Assembly (NCBI GenBank): GCA_021772775.1 | Contig: JAJFLH010000007.1 | Span: 1-64,000, forward strand | Reading direction: 5' to 3' | DNA: 64,000 nt | DNA from: Mariprofundus sp. | GTDB taxonomy: Bacteria; Pseudomonadota; Zetaproteobacteria; Mariprofundales; Mariprofundaceae | Part shown: in pieces, positions 16,893 to 26,985 of the stretch | How positions within the stretch are numbered: position 1 is the stretch's first letter | How the letters are laid out: every line of letters starts with the position of its first letter | The notes under the pieces: generated by a model | The model's database searches: none | What the model saw: the letters and a program-made list of their open reading frames with translations, nothing else | Told to the model about the DNA's origin: nothing | Made by a program: the position numbers and the translations under genes

Positions 16893-18902
16893 TTAAACCT
16901 CCGGTTTATTGGAAAAATTTGAATTTAGGGGAAGGAAAACCGAGAAGGTGGAGCCTACATTTTCCTCTGATTCAAATGTTATACTGCCATTCTGGGCGCG
17001 GGCCAAGGTCTGCACATAGGCCAGTCCCATGCCTTCACCCTGTACATCCTGATGTTTGCCACGCCTAAAAATCTGGAACACTTTATCATTCTCTTCTTCA
17101 CTGATGCCACGGCCATTGTCAGTGACATTGATCGTGATGCCATTGTCATCTGATTCAGCATTGATACTAATATTGCCGGCGCGATCCAAAGCCAGATATT
17201 TAATAGCATTGCCGATCAGGTTGTTCATGATCTGTTCGATGACGATGCGATCATTATCAATCACGGGAAGCGTGTTTAATTCGACCGTCGTGCCTGTTTG
17301 TTTGATCTGGTGGGTGAGGGTGGCAAGGATTTCATCACAGAGTGGTTTCAAGTCGATCGACTCAATATGTAGCTCTCGTCTGCCCAATCGCGACAGCGTA
17401 AGGATAGCTGTAAGCATATGATCCATCTTCGCCACCGATGTACTGATGAATGAAAACGATTCAGGAATATCCTCCTGAATAAGGCGATGCATGGTTTTAC
17501 GATCACGTTGTTCCAGTTTTTCTTCGATGCGCTCGGTGAGTTCAGAAATTTCTTTTAGTGTGTATTCCAGTTCGCCGGTAAACCCTTTCATGTTGACCAG
17601 TGGTGAGCGTAGATCATGTGAAACGATATAGGCAAAACTTTTAATCTCTTCGTTGGCAGCAGCAAGTGTGGCAGTTCGCTCACACACTTTTTGTTCGAGC
17701 ACTTCTCCAGCTTTGATTAGCGCCAGATTCTTTGTACGTATCTCCCGGTTATACTCTTCGAGATGGTCGGCCATGACATTAAATGCAGTGGCCAATTGGC
17801 CGATTTCATCGCCGCTGCGAAATGTGCTGCGGACAGAGATGTCGCCTTCTGCATAGCGCAGTGTGGAATCCGTCAATCGGGCAAGCGGAGCGGTGATGCT
17901 TCTTGCCAACAGGTAAGCGATGAAAACAGCGATAAGTAGAATGCCTGCAACAATAATCAGGGTAATGCTTTTCATCTGCTCAACAGGCTCGAGCAATTCC
18001 TCGGTGTCCATTTTGACTACGATACCCATCTGGAGCTCTGGTATATAACCCCAGGCGGCGGCAACATCAATATCGCGGTAATCTTTGTCGAATGCACTGC
18101 CGACATCTCCCTGTAGTGCATACTGAATAGGGCCAGCAAGACTTGACCCCATCGTAACCTCAAGATCAAGCTCAGCTGACGGCATGTGCCTGAGCGGCGC
18201 AAGGTATGCTTTATCCTGCTTTAGAATACCGGCCACAACCTCACCTGATTCTCCCAAGCCTGTAATGGAGGTGAGGGTATCATGTAGTTCTTCCCAGTTA
18301 ATTTGCACGGCTGTGACGCCCAATATTTTATTGTCGTGTATGACAGGTGTGGCGATGAACAGGGCTGCTTCACTGCTGGGCTCATAGTAGGCAACCGTAG
18401 AAATTTGGGGTTGCAGCATCTGCATGGCCTGGCGAAAGACTTTGGCCAGCTGGGTCTCTTTGTATGGGCCACTCAAGAGATTGGTTCTGGCATCGACTTC
18501 ATTGCCCATGCTGTGGATAATATTTCCGTTTGTTGAAATAATGAACAGGTCATGAAGATCGTAGTACTCGCCCTGCTGATCAATGGCATTATGGATTGGA
18601 CTGTTGCTTACTGTTTCAGAATATTCAGCCGGATTATGGTTTGAAAGGTCTTTGATCACTGCAGGCAGAGTGGAGAAACGCTCGTTATCTCGAATGCTTT
18701 TCTGAATACTTGTTCTGATATCATGAATTCGGTTGTTGCGTATATCGGCCATATGCTCAACAGCTTGATGAATCATACTGGATTCAAACTGCTTGAAGGT
18801 AAAATAAGAAATGGATATTGCAGAGAGAAATACAACGACAAATAGTGCTGCCACTACGCGGTAGCGAATAGGAGAGCTGCTGAATCGAATAAAACGTCGC
18901 AT
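16893..18902 (-). CDS. Membrane sensor histidine kinase with dCache-like periplasmic domain
   Basis: 669 residues. TM1 is at about 15-34, the periplasmic Cache-type sensor at 40-310, TM2 at 312-332, HAMP at 333-385, a coiled segment, HisKA with His429 in IVSHDLRSP, and a C-terminal HATPase with GNAIKYL and GRGISEEEN. The sensor has the pattern EYYDLHDLFIIS..GNIIHS, followed by LLSGPYKETQLAKVF, shared with three other proteins in this window. Eight bases downstream of the UrtA-like lipoprotein gene and three upstream of the Rcp1-type receiver. Probable input: a ligand presented by, or in parallel with, the binding protein. The ligand is unknown. Confidence 0.92.
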   Translation of the reverse strand: MRRFIRFSSSPIRYRVVAALFVVVFLSAISISYFTFKQFESSMIHQAVEHMADIRNNRIHDIRTSIQKSIRDNERFSTLPAVIKDLSNHNPAEYSETVSNSPIHNAIDQQGEYYDLHDLFIISTNGNIIHSMGNEVDARTNLLSGPYKETQLAKVFRQAMQMLQPQISTVAYYEPSSEAALFIATPVIHDNKILGVTAVQINWEELHDTLTSITGLGESGEVVAGILKQDKAYLAPLRHMPSAELDLEVTMGSSLAGPIQYALQGDVGSAFDKDYRDIDVAAAWGYIPELQMGIVVKMDTEELLEPVEQMKSITLIIVAGILLIAVFIAYLLARSITAPLARLTDSTLRYAEGDISVRSTFRSGDEIGQLATAFNVMADHLEEYNREIRTKNLALIKAGEVLEQKVCERTATLAAANEEIKSFAYIVSHDLRSPLVNMKGFTGELEYTLKEISELTERIEEKLEQRDRKTMHRLIQEDIPESFSFISTSVAKMDHMLTAILTLSRLGRRELHIESIDLKPLCDEILATLTHQIKQTGTTVELNTLPVIDNDRIVIEQIMNNLIGNAIKYLALDRAGNISINAESDDNGITINVTDNGRGISEEENDKVFQIFRRGKHQDVQGEGMGLAYVQTLARAQNGSITFESEENVGSTFSVFLPLNSNFSNKPEV

Positions 18903-18910
18903 GGCTAGGG

Positions 18911-20191
18911 TTACTCAGCTTGAGGTGCTGCCCAGTGCAGCCCCCAACGATCATATAAAACATCTGTAAGTTGTTTTGCTTCATCACTCAAAATCTTTAA
19001 TGGATAGGGATTCGGACGAAGCATTTTTTCGAATTTCCAGACGATATCAAATTGACCATCAGCAGTAACTTTTCCGATACGAGCGTGTTTCCATGTATGC
19101 TGGGAGTTCAGCCCAAATCCGATGATGCCTTCAGGGGCTGCGAAGCTTTGGCTTCTCAGGTTGAAAAGGATATTGCTGTTTTCAGTGCTTCCAACCAGTT
19201 CGGCGGCCTGGGCCCAGAGATGTACCCCGATATAAGCGGCCTCCATCGCATCACTAAGTACTCTATTTTGTCCGAATCTAGCTTTAAATGCTTTGACAAA
19301 TTTATGGTTCGCTTCGCTATCGATGCTCTGAAAATAGCTGGCCGCAGCATAGTGACCGGTCATTTTATCAGGATTCATTCTGGCCAGTTCATTTTCGCCA
19401 ATACTGAATGAGAGAATGGGCGTAGTTTTTGAGGTGAGACTGCTTTCAGAGAATGCTTTAAAAAAACTGATGTTACTGTCACCATTGATAGTGTTGATCA
19501 CGACATCAGGTTGAAGTCTGGTGATTTCAGCTATGGCGGTTGAAAAAATGTTACTGCCTAGTGGCTGATAATTCTCGCCGACGATTTGTATACCCTGCAG
19601 GGCTGCCTGCCTTTTGATCAGCCAGTTGGCGACTCTGGGGAAAATATAGTCGGAACCGACCAGATAAAGCCGCTTGCCCAGATGTTCAGAAGCCCAACTA
19701 ATGGCAGGGATAATCTGCTGGTTGGGCACCGCACCGGTATAGATGATATGCGGCGAGAGCTCCATGCCTTCATATTGCACAGGATAAAATAGCAGGCTTT
19801 TGTAATGTTCCACGACAGGCTTAACCATTTTCCGGCTGGCCGAGGTCCAGCAGCCAAATATCACAGCCACCTTATCTACAGTAATCAGACGTTTAGCCTG
19901 AATGGAAAAGATTTCCGGATCCGACTTTCCATCTGCTATTACTGGAATAAGTTTCCTTCCCAGCACGCCGCCTTTGGCATTAATCTCTTCTATAGCAAAG
20001 AGGGTAGCATCAATCACCGCTTTTTCACTGATGGCCATGGTACCTGTTTGTGAGTGTAAGATGCCAATATTGATGGGTTGATTGTCACTATTTTGGCAGC
20101 CAATCATGAATAGCGCCAAAGCCATCGAGATGAGTGGCAATATGCTACGCCTGCATAGCTGTTTGAACCTGAATTTCGGTATCTGGGGCAT
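18911..20191 (-). CDS. UrtA/AmiC-like periplasmic binding lipoprotein, probably sensory
   Basis: 426 residues. The N-terminus has a basic region, a hydrophobic stretch and the lipobox FMIGC with Cys32, so it is a predicted lipoprotein. The mature part is a type-I periplasmic binding fold close to urea/short-amide binding proteins: ILHSQTGTMAISEKAVIDAT, VAVIFGCWTSASRKMVKPVV, YPVQYEGMELSPHIIYTGA and TINGDSNISFF. A paralogue lies at 44227-45546. No permease or ATPase gene is adjacent; the next gene is a histidine kinase, so a ligand-sensing role is more likely than uptake. The urea/amide ligand is inferred from family resemblance only. Confidence 0.88.
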   Translation of the reverse strand: MPQIPKFRFKQLCRRSILPLISMALALFMIGCQNSDNQPINIGILHSQTGTMAISEKAVIDATLFAIEEINAKGGVLGRKLIPVIADGKSDPEIFSIQAKRLITVDKVAVIFGCWTSASRKMVKPVVEHYKSLLFYPVQYEGMELSPHIIYTGAVPNQQIIPAISWASEHLGKRLYLVGSDYIFPRVANWLIKRQAALQGIQIVGENYQPLGSNIFSTAIAEITRLQPDVVINTINGDSNISFFKAFSESSLTSKTTPILSFSIGENELARMNPDKMTGHYAAASYFQSIDSEANHKFVKAFKARFGQNRVLSDAMEAAYIGVHLWAQAAELVGSTENSNILFNLRSQSFAAPEGIIGFGLNSQHTWKHARIGKVTADGQFDIVWKFEKMLRPNPYPLKILSDEAKQLTDVLYDRWGLHWAAPQAE

Positions 20192-20311
20192 AAGAGCTTA
20201 TTCAGCATATCGAGTGCCAATCTGAAGTTTGGCTTAATTTATGCTCTAGCCAATAATAATATAACTTTCAGTGCATTTATTAACTTCTATTGCGGAGGGC
20301 CAAGAGAGATA

Positions 20312-22414
20312 ATGACAGACCAGGAATCAGTGATGCCAATCAGTGATCTGCGCATTCTCTATATTGAGGATGATGCAGGCTTGGCTCGCCTGTTGCAAAA
20401 ACAGCTACAGCGACAATACGGTTATCAGCTGGATATTGCTGTCGATGGTGAACAGGGTTTACACGATTTACAGCATCAAGCTTATGATATGGCTATCGTT
20501 GATTATAACCTGCCCGTTTTTAACGCCTTGCAACTGCTCTATATGCTTAAAGAGCGTGGCATTGATGCGCCGATCATTATTCTCACAGGTGCGGGCAATG
20601 AACAGATTGCAGCTGATGTGATGAAAGCAGGTGCTGTCGATTATCTGGTTAAGGATGCCGATGGCGGACATATCAAAAAAATTCACTCCACTGTGCAGCG
20701 GGTCTGGCAAGAGAGACAGAAACAGCTGCAGAAGAAGTTGGTGTTCGCAAAGCGTAAATTGGCTGAGAAGGTATTTGATGTGACCAAAGAGGGCATCATT
20801 GTGACCGATGCCAATCGGGTGATTGAAGCTGTAAACCCTGCATTTTCACTCATCACAGGTTATTCATATGAAGAGGCTTTTGGCAAAACACCGGGCATGT
20901 TGCAATCTGGCCATCACGATGCTCAGTTCTATCAAAAGATGTGGCAGTCGATTGATGAGCATGGCAGTTGGGAAGGTGAAATCTGGAATCGACGTAAATC
21001 CGGTGAGGAGTATCCCGAGTGGCTGGTTATCAATGCAGTGCATGATGAGGCTGGAGAACTTACGCAATACATCGGTGTATTTACCGATATCAGCAGGCGT
21101 AAGGAGGACGAGGAAAAAATATGGCATCAGGCTAATTTTGATGAGCTGACTGATTTGCCCAATCGCGCTCTACTGATTGACCGTGCCTCTGAAGCCTTAC
21201 GTCGGGCAAAGCGTGAAAGCACCTCTTTAGCTATTATCTTTATCGATCTTGATCGCTTTAAATATATCAATGATCACTATGGCCATGCAGCAGGAGATAG
21301 ATTACTCATTGAGATGGGTAAACGCATACGATCGGCCTTACGCCAGAGTGATACTGTCATTCGTCTTTCAGGCGATGAGTTTATTGTACTCATGCCGCTC
21401 ATTCACCACGCCGCCGATGCAGGGGGGGTGGCGGAGAAGATTATCTCCACCGTGTCAGCGCCATATATGATCAATGATAATAAAGTCTATGTGTCGGCCT
21501 CAGCCGGAGTTGCCGTTTTTCCAAGTGATGGTGATAGTGTGGATGTGCTGCTCAGTCATGCCGATATGGCCATGTATAACGCCAAGGATAGCGGCCGCAA
21601 TCAGCATCTTTTTTATAACCAGAAGATGAATGATGAAGCTGAAACAAAGAGAGTCATCGAGCGTGAACTACATACGGCAATCAATGAAAACCAGCTTGTG
21701 ATGTATTTCCAGCCGGTGACGAATTTGAGCACAAATAGAATATCCCATGCAGAGGCATTGATTCGCTGGAATCACCCAAGCAAAGGTCTGGTGATGCCGA
21801 ATGATTTTATTCCGATTGCTGAGGAGTCCGGGCTGATTATCCAGCTGGGTGAGTGGGTGATCGATGCGGTATGCAAGCAGTTGATGGAGTGGAAGGGTAA
21901 AGTCGATGAATCATTACGAATTTGTTTGAATGTTTCACCGACCCAGATGATGCATGCCAATCTGGACAGACAAATGCAGATGGCGATAACCCGTTTTGCA
22001 CCTCCTAGAGGCAGTATTATCATCGAGATTACCGAGAATGTGCTCATCGACGGGCCTGATAAGATCAAGATCAAACTCGATGAGATGAAAGCGATGGGGA
22101 TGAGTTTTCTAATCGACGATTTTGGCACCGGTTTCTCTTCGATGCGTTATTTGAAGAAGCTACCATTCGACGGATTGAAAATTGATCGCAGTTTTGTTGC
22201 TGATGTTGATAGTGATAATGAGAAAGCCGTACTGGTCAAAGCGATGATTGAAATGGCGCATAACCTGAATCTGAAAGTGGTTGCTGAAGGAGTTGAGAGG
22301 GAGGCAGAACTGGAGTTGTTACGCATCTATGGTTGTGATTATGTGCAAGGTTATCTGCTGGGCAGGCCTATGCCAGCAGATGAATTTTTAAATAAAATAC
22401 AAAAGAAAAGTTGA
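20312..22414 (+). CDS. REC-PAS-GGDEF-EAL cyclic-di-GMP turnover protein
   Basis: 700-residue cytoplasmic response regulator. Receiver 12-125 has Asp64 (AIVDYNLP) and Lys114. PAS spans about 155-265. The GGDEF domain (about 280-430) has SGDEF as active-site loop with an RQSD inhibitory site five residues before it. The EAL domain (about 445-695) keeps EALIRW, CLNVSP, EITENV, IDDFGTGFSS, LKIDRSFV and AEGVE, so the phosphodiesterase looks intact; the SGDEF cyclase is plausible too. Divergent from the binding-protein/kinase/receiver operon, with 120 bases between the starts, so that kinase is a candidate phosphodonor. Confidence 0.95.
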   Translation: MTDQESVMPISDLRILYIEDDAGLARLLQKQLQRQYGYQLDIAVDGEQGLHDLQHQAYDMAIVDYNLPVFNALQLLYMLKERGIDAPIIILTGAGNEQIAADVMKAGAVDYLVKDADGGHIKKIHSTVQRVWQERQKQLQKKLVFAKRKLAEKVFDVTKEGIIVTDANRVIEAVNPAFSLITGYSYEEAFGKTPGMLQSGHHDAQFYQKMWQSIDEHGSWEGEIWNRRKSGEEYPEWLVINAVHDEAGELTQYIGVFTDISRRKEDEEKIWHQANFDELTDLPNRALLIDRASEALRRAKRESTSLAIIFIDLDRFKYINDHYGHAAGDRLLIEMGKRIRSALRQSDTVIRLSGDEFIVLMPLIHHAADAGGVAEKIISTVSAPYMINDNKVYVSASAGVAVFPSDGDSVDVLLSHADMAMYNAKDSGRNQHLFYNQKMNDEAETKRVIERELHTAINENQLVMYFQPVTNLSTNRISHAEALIRWNHPSKGLVMPNDFIPIAEESGLIIQLGEWVIDAVCKQLMEWKGKVDESLRICLNVSPTQMMHANLDRQMQMAITRFAPPRGSIIIEITENVLIDGPDKIKIKLDEMKAMGMSFLIDDFGTGFSSMRYLKKLPFDGLKIDRSFVADVDSDNEKAVLVKAMIEMAHNLNLKVVAEGVEREAELELLRIYGCDYVQGYLLGRPMPADEFLNKIQKKS

Positions 22415-22676
22415 GGTCTGAAGTTTATCTGACTTTTTTGCTATAAGGTAAATCCGAAGAGATGAATGCGGTAAATATTATTTATAAACCTTACAGAATT
22501 CATGAGATCAGTCAGCTGATCCGCCACTGCCTTAATAACTGATGAAACAATTGTACCATAAAAATCATATGGTTAAATGGATGTTGGTTATTGGCTTTGA
22601 TCTTGCTTATTCCCTGATAATCCGACAATAGATTTTATACTGTATAGGAAAAGGCGCAATGGATCGAGGTGAAGTC

Positions 22677-25091
22677 ATGAAATTACGTACAAAAATGTTA
22701 ATAGCTACGATGTTACTATCCATTATACCACTGTTAGTGGGGGCTGGTTTGGTAGGGAAAATGGCGGCCAGTTCGGGCCATGAGGAAATTACGCATGAAG
22801 TGAAGGACAGGTTAGTATCCCTGCGTGAAAGTAAAAAACAGCAGGTTGAGCGCTATTTTCAGCTCATTCAAAAGCAGGTTATAAGATATTCCGGAGATTC
22901 AGTGGTGGTGGACGCCACGCAGGGATTTGAACGCTCATTTCGAACATTTCGCAAGGATAGTGGTCTGAGTTCGGCCAGTCGTGTTGCAGAGCAGCGGGAG
23001 CTATTGAAACCGACATATGATGGCTTTGATAAACGTTATCGTCAGGTGAATGGTGGTGTTGGTTCAGAATCGGAAACGATGTTAAATGGTTTGAGCCCTG
23101 AAGCGGTGGCATTGCAATATCAGTTTATTGAAAATAACTCGAATCCTGTTGGCTCAAAAGATGCTCTAAATGATATCTCCGTAGATTCTAAGTATGCTGA
23201 TGTACATGCCCGTTATCATCCGCAGATTCGTAAATACCTGAAAACATTTTCTTTTTATGATATTTTCTTGATTGACTCCAATTCAGGTCAGGTTGTTTAT
23301 TCGGTGTATAAAGAGCTGGATTTTGCGACATCGTTAAAGCAGGGGCCATTCGCTGACTCAGGCCTGGCAGAGGTCTACCGAAAAGCGATGAAATTAACGC
23401 ATCAGGATGGTGTGGTCATTACCGATTTTGCGCCCTATAAAGCATCATATGAAGCACAGGCTGGTTTTATTGCATCGCCGATTTTTAAGAATGGTGAACG
23501 CATTGGTATTCTGGTGTTTCAAATGCCAATTGATGCGATTAATGATGTGATGACCAGCAAGGCGAAGTGGAAAGATGTAGGGCTGGGGGAGTCGGGAGAA
23601 ACTTACTTGGTTGGTCGTGATAAACGTTTACGCAGCCAGAGCCGTTTCCTTATTGAAGATCAATCCGGTTATCTGAAAGCCCTGAAAGAGAGTGGTCTCG
23701 CAGCCAATGTGATTGAGCGCATTAAAGCAACCGGAAGTGGTATAGGTTTACAGCCCGTTGATACTCAAGGTGTGAGAGAAGCTTTGGCAGGACAAGAGGG
23801 GTTCAAGGTTTTCCCTGATTATCGAGGTGTGGCGGTGTTGTCGGCTTTTGCCCCAATTGAGCTTAAAGGCTTGGATTGGGTGCTTATGGCCGAACTGGAT
23901 GAGGAAGAAGCCTTTCATGGTGTGGAAGAGATGAATGATAATATTTTCACCTCTATTTTACTGGTTGTGCTCATCATTGCCGCTATTGCTATTGGGGTTG
24001 GGGCCTATGCTGCACGCTTGTTTACCGGTCCTGTTATGGATGCGGCTAAAGCTGCAGAACGCATCGCTACAGGTGATCTGGAGTCTCCCATCATCGCTGA
24101 ATCTAAAGATGAAATAGGTCAATTGGCGATTTCACTCAATGATATGCGTCTTGCTTTGGCAAAATCAGTTGAAGAACGGGAAAGGCTGGCAACAACTGAA
24201 CGGGAACAGGTTAAGTTGCAGCTTGAGTTACAGCGTCAGGAATCTGAGTTGGTAAAACATTTTGAGGGGAATATAGGTAGTTCTGTTGAATTGGTGAGTG
24301 GTACAGCAGAAGAGGTTAACGACTCGGCAACGGCTCTTGCTTCAACAGCAGAAGAGTTGACAGCACAATCCCAACTGACCGGAGAGAGTGTTGAGAGTGG
24401 TGCGGAAAGTGTGAATTCGACAGCCGCCGCATCGGAAGAGATGAGTGCTTCAATTTCATTGGTCACTGACCGGATTCATTCAGCAATGGATATTTCAAAT
24501 GAGGCTGTGCACCAGGCTAATGCAACCAATGATTCAATGTCGCATTTTAATGAGATGTCCAATCAGATTGGGTCTGTGGTTCAGGTGATCAGTGATATTG
24601 CAGAACAGACCAACCTGCTTGCGCTTAATGCCAGTATTGAAGCTGCTAGGGCAGGTGATGCGGGTAGAGGTTTTGCGGTCGTGGCGGGAGAAGTAAAAGA
24701 GTTAGCCAATCAAACAGCCAGAGCTACTGAGGAGATTTCATCGCAAGTATCTCAACTGCAGGGAGAGAGTGGTCGTGCAATTACGGCGATTAGCAAAATA
24801 TCTGAGGTGATTGGAAGGATGAACGAAATCAGCCAGAGTATTGATGAGGCGATGACACAACAGAATGAGGCGACACATGAAATTTCATCTGGTGCGCAGC
24901 AATCGACGGAGAGCATTTCGCAGATTCAACATGCTTTTGAGGATGTGATAGTGGCTTCAACGGATACAGCGCGCATGTCTTCGTCACTGCTGGAGACTTC
25001 AGATAAGCTTGCTCATGCAGCGGAAGAACAGAAACGTTTGGTTGAGGACTTCCTTTCAGAGATGAAAGAGATCAGATCGAGATCGACATGA
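22677..25091 (+). CDS. Methyl-accepting chemotaxis protein with large dCache sensor
   Basis: 804 residues. TM1 is near residues 6-28, a long periplasmic sensor reaches to about 415, TM2 ([18 protein letters not shown]) is near 425-445, then HAMP and a signalling domain whose tip reads [19 protein letters not shown]. The sensor contains [18 protein letters not shown] (about nt 23250), the same element as in the kinases at 16893, 36865 and 45543, with an N-terminal insertion relative to them. The ATG at 22677 is preceded by GAGGTG at five bases; an ATG six codons earlier (22659) is the alternative. Transcribed alone; no terminator is obvious. Confidence 0.93.
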   Translation: MKLRTKMLIATMLLSIIPLLVGAGLVGKMAASSGHEEITHEVKDRLVSLRESKKQQVERYFQLIQKQVIRYSGDSVVVDATQGFERSFRTFRKDSGLSSASRVAEQRELLKPTYDGFDKRYRQVNGGVGSESETMLNGLSPEAVALQYQFIENNSNPVGSKDALNDISVDSKYADVHARYHPQIRKYLKTFSFYDIFLIDSNSGQVVYSVYKELDFATSLKQGPFADSGLAEVYRKAMKLTHQDGVVITDFAPYKASYEAQAGFIASPIFKNGERIGILVFQMPIDAINDVMTSKAKWKDVGLGESGETYLVGRDKRLRSQSRFLIEDQSGYLKALKESGLAANVIERIKATGSGIGLQPVDTQGVREALAGQEGFKVFPDYRGVAVLSAFAPIELKGLDWVLMAELDEEEAFHGVEEMNDNIFTSILLVVLIIAAIAIGVGAYAARLFTGPVMDAAKAAERIATGDLESPIIAESKDEIGQLAISLNDMRLALAKSVEERERLATTEREQVKLQLELQRQESELVKHFEGNIGSSVELVSGTAEEVNDSATALASTAEELTAQSQLTGESVESGAESVNSTAAASEEMSASISLVTDRIHSAMDISNEAVHQANATNDSMSHFNEMSNQIGSVVQVISDIAEQTNLLALNASIEAARAGDAGRGFAVVAGEVKELANQTARATEEISSQVSQLQGESGRAITAISKISEVIGRMNEISQSIDEAMTQQNEATHEISSGAQQSTESISQIQHAFEDVIVASTDTARMSSSLLETSDKLAHAAEEQKRLVEDFLSEMKEIRSRST

Positions 25092-25166
25092 TAGATTGAC
25101 TCTGTTGGATGCAGGTCGTTGGTTAAAACGATGCTCTTAGTGCAAAGCTGAACAGCTATAGATCGG

Positions 25167-25287
25167 CGTCATTCCGGTATGTTTTTAGCCGGAATCCATT
25201 GTGCGGAAACGCTGGAATGCTCCAGGGGGCTCTATCCCACAAGGGATATTTTCGCGCTTTGCGATTCAGTTCATCTGGGGGATGACG
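25167..25287 (+). repeat. CGTCAT...ATGACG-bounded intergenic element
   Basis: Starts CGTCATTCCGG, carries an arm-loop-arm ATTCCGG...CCGGAAT, then TCCCACAAGGGATATT and CGCTTTGCGATTC, and ends GGGGGATGACG. The same blocks in the same order occur at 53385-53581. The ends are inverted (CGTCAT/ATGACG). Together with flanking DNA it fills the 314-base gap before the YigZ gene. Confidence 0.75.
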
Positions 25288-25405
25288 AATGTATCGATTT
25301 TCCGTTTCTTTTCTTGTGAAGGTAACGGTTTTTCAGCCGTGGTTGAATTTGAGAAATTTCGTGAGATAGCAGTCGTGTTTGTTTGGAGAGAGAAGTGACG
25401 GAGTT

Positions 25406-26032
25406 CTATCTGTTCTTTTTGTTGTCGTGCTGAAGTAACGCTTTACCAGAACTCCTTTCGCGGACGGCATTTTCCAACTCTGCTTCTGTGCCCTGTTCGA
25501 TATTGAGATGAAGCTGTACATCATTGTGATAAAGACTCTGTTGTACCGGTATATTCATACTTTCAAGCAGATGACGCATACTGTTTTCCAGCGAGAAAGG
25601 TGTGTGCAGCACGGCTGGAACTGTAATGACGCGCTGGCAAAGTGGCAGTGCATCAATGGCCTGTTGCACCGAACTTGAGTAGGCTCGCACTAAACCGCCA
25701 GCGCCGAGTTTTATGCCACCAAAGTAACGGCTGATGACCACAACGATTTCACCGATGTTTTTATGCTGCAATACATTGAGCATTGGTTTGCCCGCTGTGC
25801 CCTGCGGTTCTCCATCATCAGAGCAGCTGCGTTCAATTGATGCCACCGGATGGCCTGCAATATAGGCCCAGCAGTGGTGGCGAGCATCGGGCTGTCTGAT
25901 TTTAATTTGAGCAATGAAAGCCAGTGCATCGGCTTTGCTTTCAGCATGAGCAATATCGGCGATAAAACGACTGCGCTTGATCTCCTGTTCAACGCAGATG
26001 TTCTGCGCTGGAATATTGTACGATGAGCTCAA
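25406..26032 (-). CDS. YigZ/IMPACT family protein
   Basis: 208 residues. N-terminal UPF0029/IMPACT domain with EIKRSRFIADIAHAES, DARHHCWAYI, SDDGEPQGTAGKP and VVVISRYFGGIKLGAGGLVR, followed by a C-terminal ferredoxin-like domain. Family members are thought to bind translation components or act in stress responses; bacterial function is not settled. Last gene of a minus-strand set glgA-ROK-yigZ, 23 bases after the ROK stop. The start appears to be TTG, with no strong SD. High confidence in family, low in role. Confidence 0.88.
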   Translation of the reverse strand: MSSSYNIPAQNICVEQEIKRSRFIADIAHAESKADALAFIAQIKIRQPDARHHCWAYIAGHPVASIERSCSDDGEPQGTAGKPMLNVLQHKNIGEIVVVISRYFGGIKLGAGGLVRAYSSSVQQAIDALPLCQRVITVPAVLHTPFSLENSMRHLLESMNIPVQQSLYHNDVQLHLNIEQGTEAELENAVRERSSGKALLQHDNKKNR

Positions 26033-26055
26033 AAGTTTCTAAAATCTCGCCCGAG

Positions 26056-26985
26056 CTAACTGCTTGGGGCGATGACAGCAGCTCCGAGTAGACCTGCATT
26101 GTCATCCAGTGTGGAACGTAGCACATCTATTTTGCCTTTTAAGGGCGGGATGAGATTGGCATCGAGAGCGTGCATGATGGCGGGATGCAGAATCGGCCAA
26201 GCACCGCTTAAACCTCCACTGACTGTAACGGTTGAGATATCCAGTAATTTGATCGCTTCGGCGATAGATTTTCCGAGATAACAACCGGCCTGTTTAAGGA
26301 TCGAGATTGCTATGAGATTGTTATCGCAAGCCAGTTGATAGATGGCTTTGGCATTTGAATTAGTGCCCGTTTTTTCTGCGTAGCTTTGAACAACAGCACT
26401 GGCGGAAGCATAGCTCTCAACACAGCCATGATTGCCGCAGCCGCACAGGCGGCCATTGTTTTGTTCAACACAGAGGTGACCGAACTCCATCGCCATGCCA
26501 TGTTCACCGCAGTAGGGATTGTGATTGAGAATAAGACCGCCACCGACACCTGTTCCCAGCGTGATATGCAGTAGACTGTTTTGCCCTTTGCCGGCTCCGA
26601 ATCGATGTTCACCAATGGCGGCGCACAAGGCGTCATTTTGTACTGCTGTAGGCATAGCGAGCGCTTTACCAAGTTGATCAGCCAGTGGAAACTCTTGTAA
26701 TAGAGGTAGGTTGGGAGAGGATGCTAACAGACCCGAATCACCACGAAAGAAACCGGGGAAACCAATGCCGATGCTTTTGGCTGAATAACTACTTTGACTT
26801 AGGAAGCCAAGCATGGCCTCTCTTAAAGTAGTGATGACATGGACTTCAGCTTCAGCCTTGGATTGGGCACTGTGCAGGCTTAATTCAGCCTGCACCCGTG
26901 ATTCATCCAATATCTGTCCTTGTTGGTCGATGATGGCCAGACGCAGATTGGTGCCGCCGATATCAGCGGCTAAGAGATGGCTCAT
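26056..26985 (-). CDS. ROK family sugar kinase, probable glucokinase
   Basis: 309 residues. Phosphate-binding loop DIGGTNLR at the N-terminus, catalytic Asp in VQNDALCAAIGE, GTGVGGGLILN, and the ROK zinc motif CGCGNHGCVESYAS. ROK kinases phosphorylate glucose, fructose, N-acetyl sugars or act as repressors; no HTH is present here, so it is an enzyme. It overlaps the end of glgA by four bases (ATGA), so the two are translationally coupled. With glgP, pgi and PPi-PFK around, phosphorylation of free glucose released from glycogen is the simplest role. Substrate not proven. Confidence 0.85.
   Translation of the reverse strand: MSHLLAADIGGTNLRLAIIDQQGQILDESRVQAELSLHSAQSKAEAEVHVITTLREAMLGFLSQSSYSAKSIGIGFPGFFRGDSGLLASSPNLPLLQEFPLADQLGKALAMPTAVQNDALCAAIGEHRFGAGKGQNSLLHITLGTGVGGGLILNHNPYCGEHGMAMEFGHLCVEQNNGRLCGCGNHGCVESYASASAVVQSYAEKTGTNSNAKAIYQLACDNNLIAISILKQAGCYLGKSIAEAIKLLDISTVTVSGGLSGAWPILHPAIMHALDANLIPPLKGKIDVLRSTLDDNAGLLGAAVIAPSS

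Noticed and set aside
18911-20191. Reading the UrtA-like proteins as ABC-transporter components
   Set aside because: Neither copy has permease or ATPase genes nearby, and both are packed against histidine kinases; a transporter elsewhere cannot be excluded.
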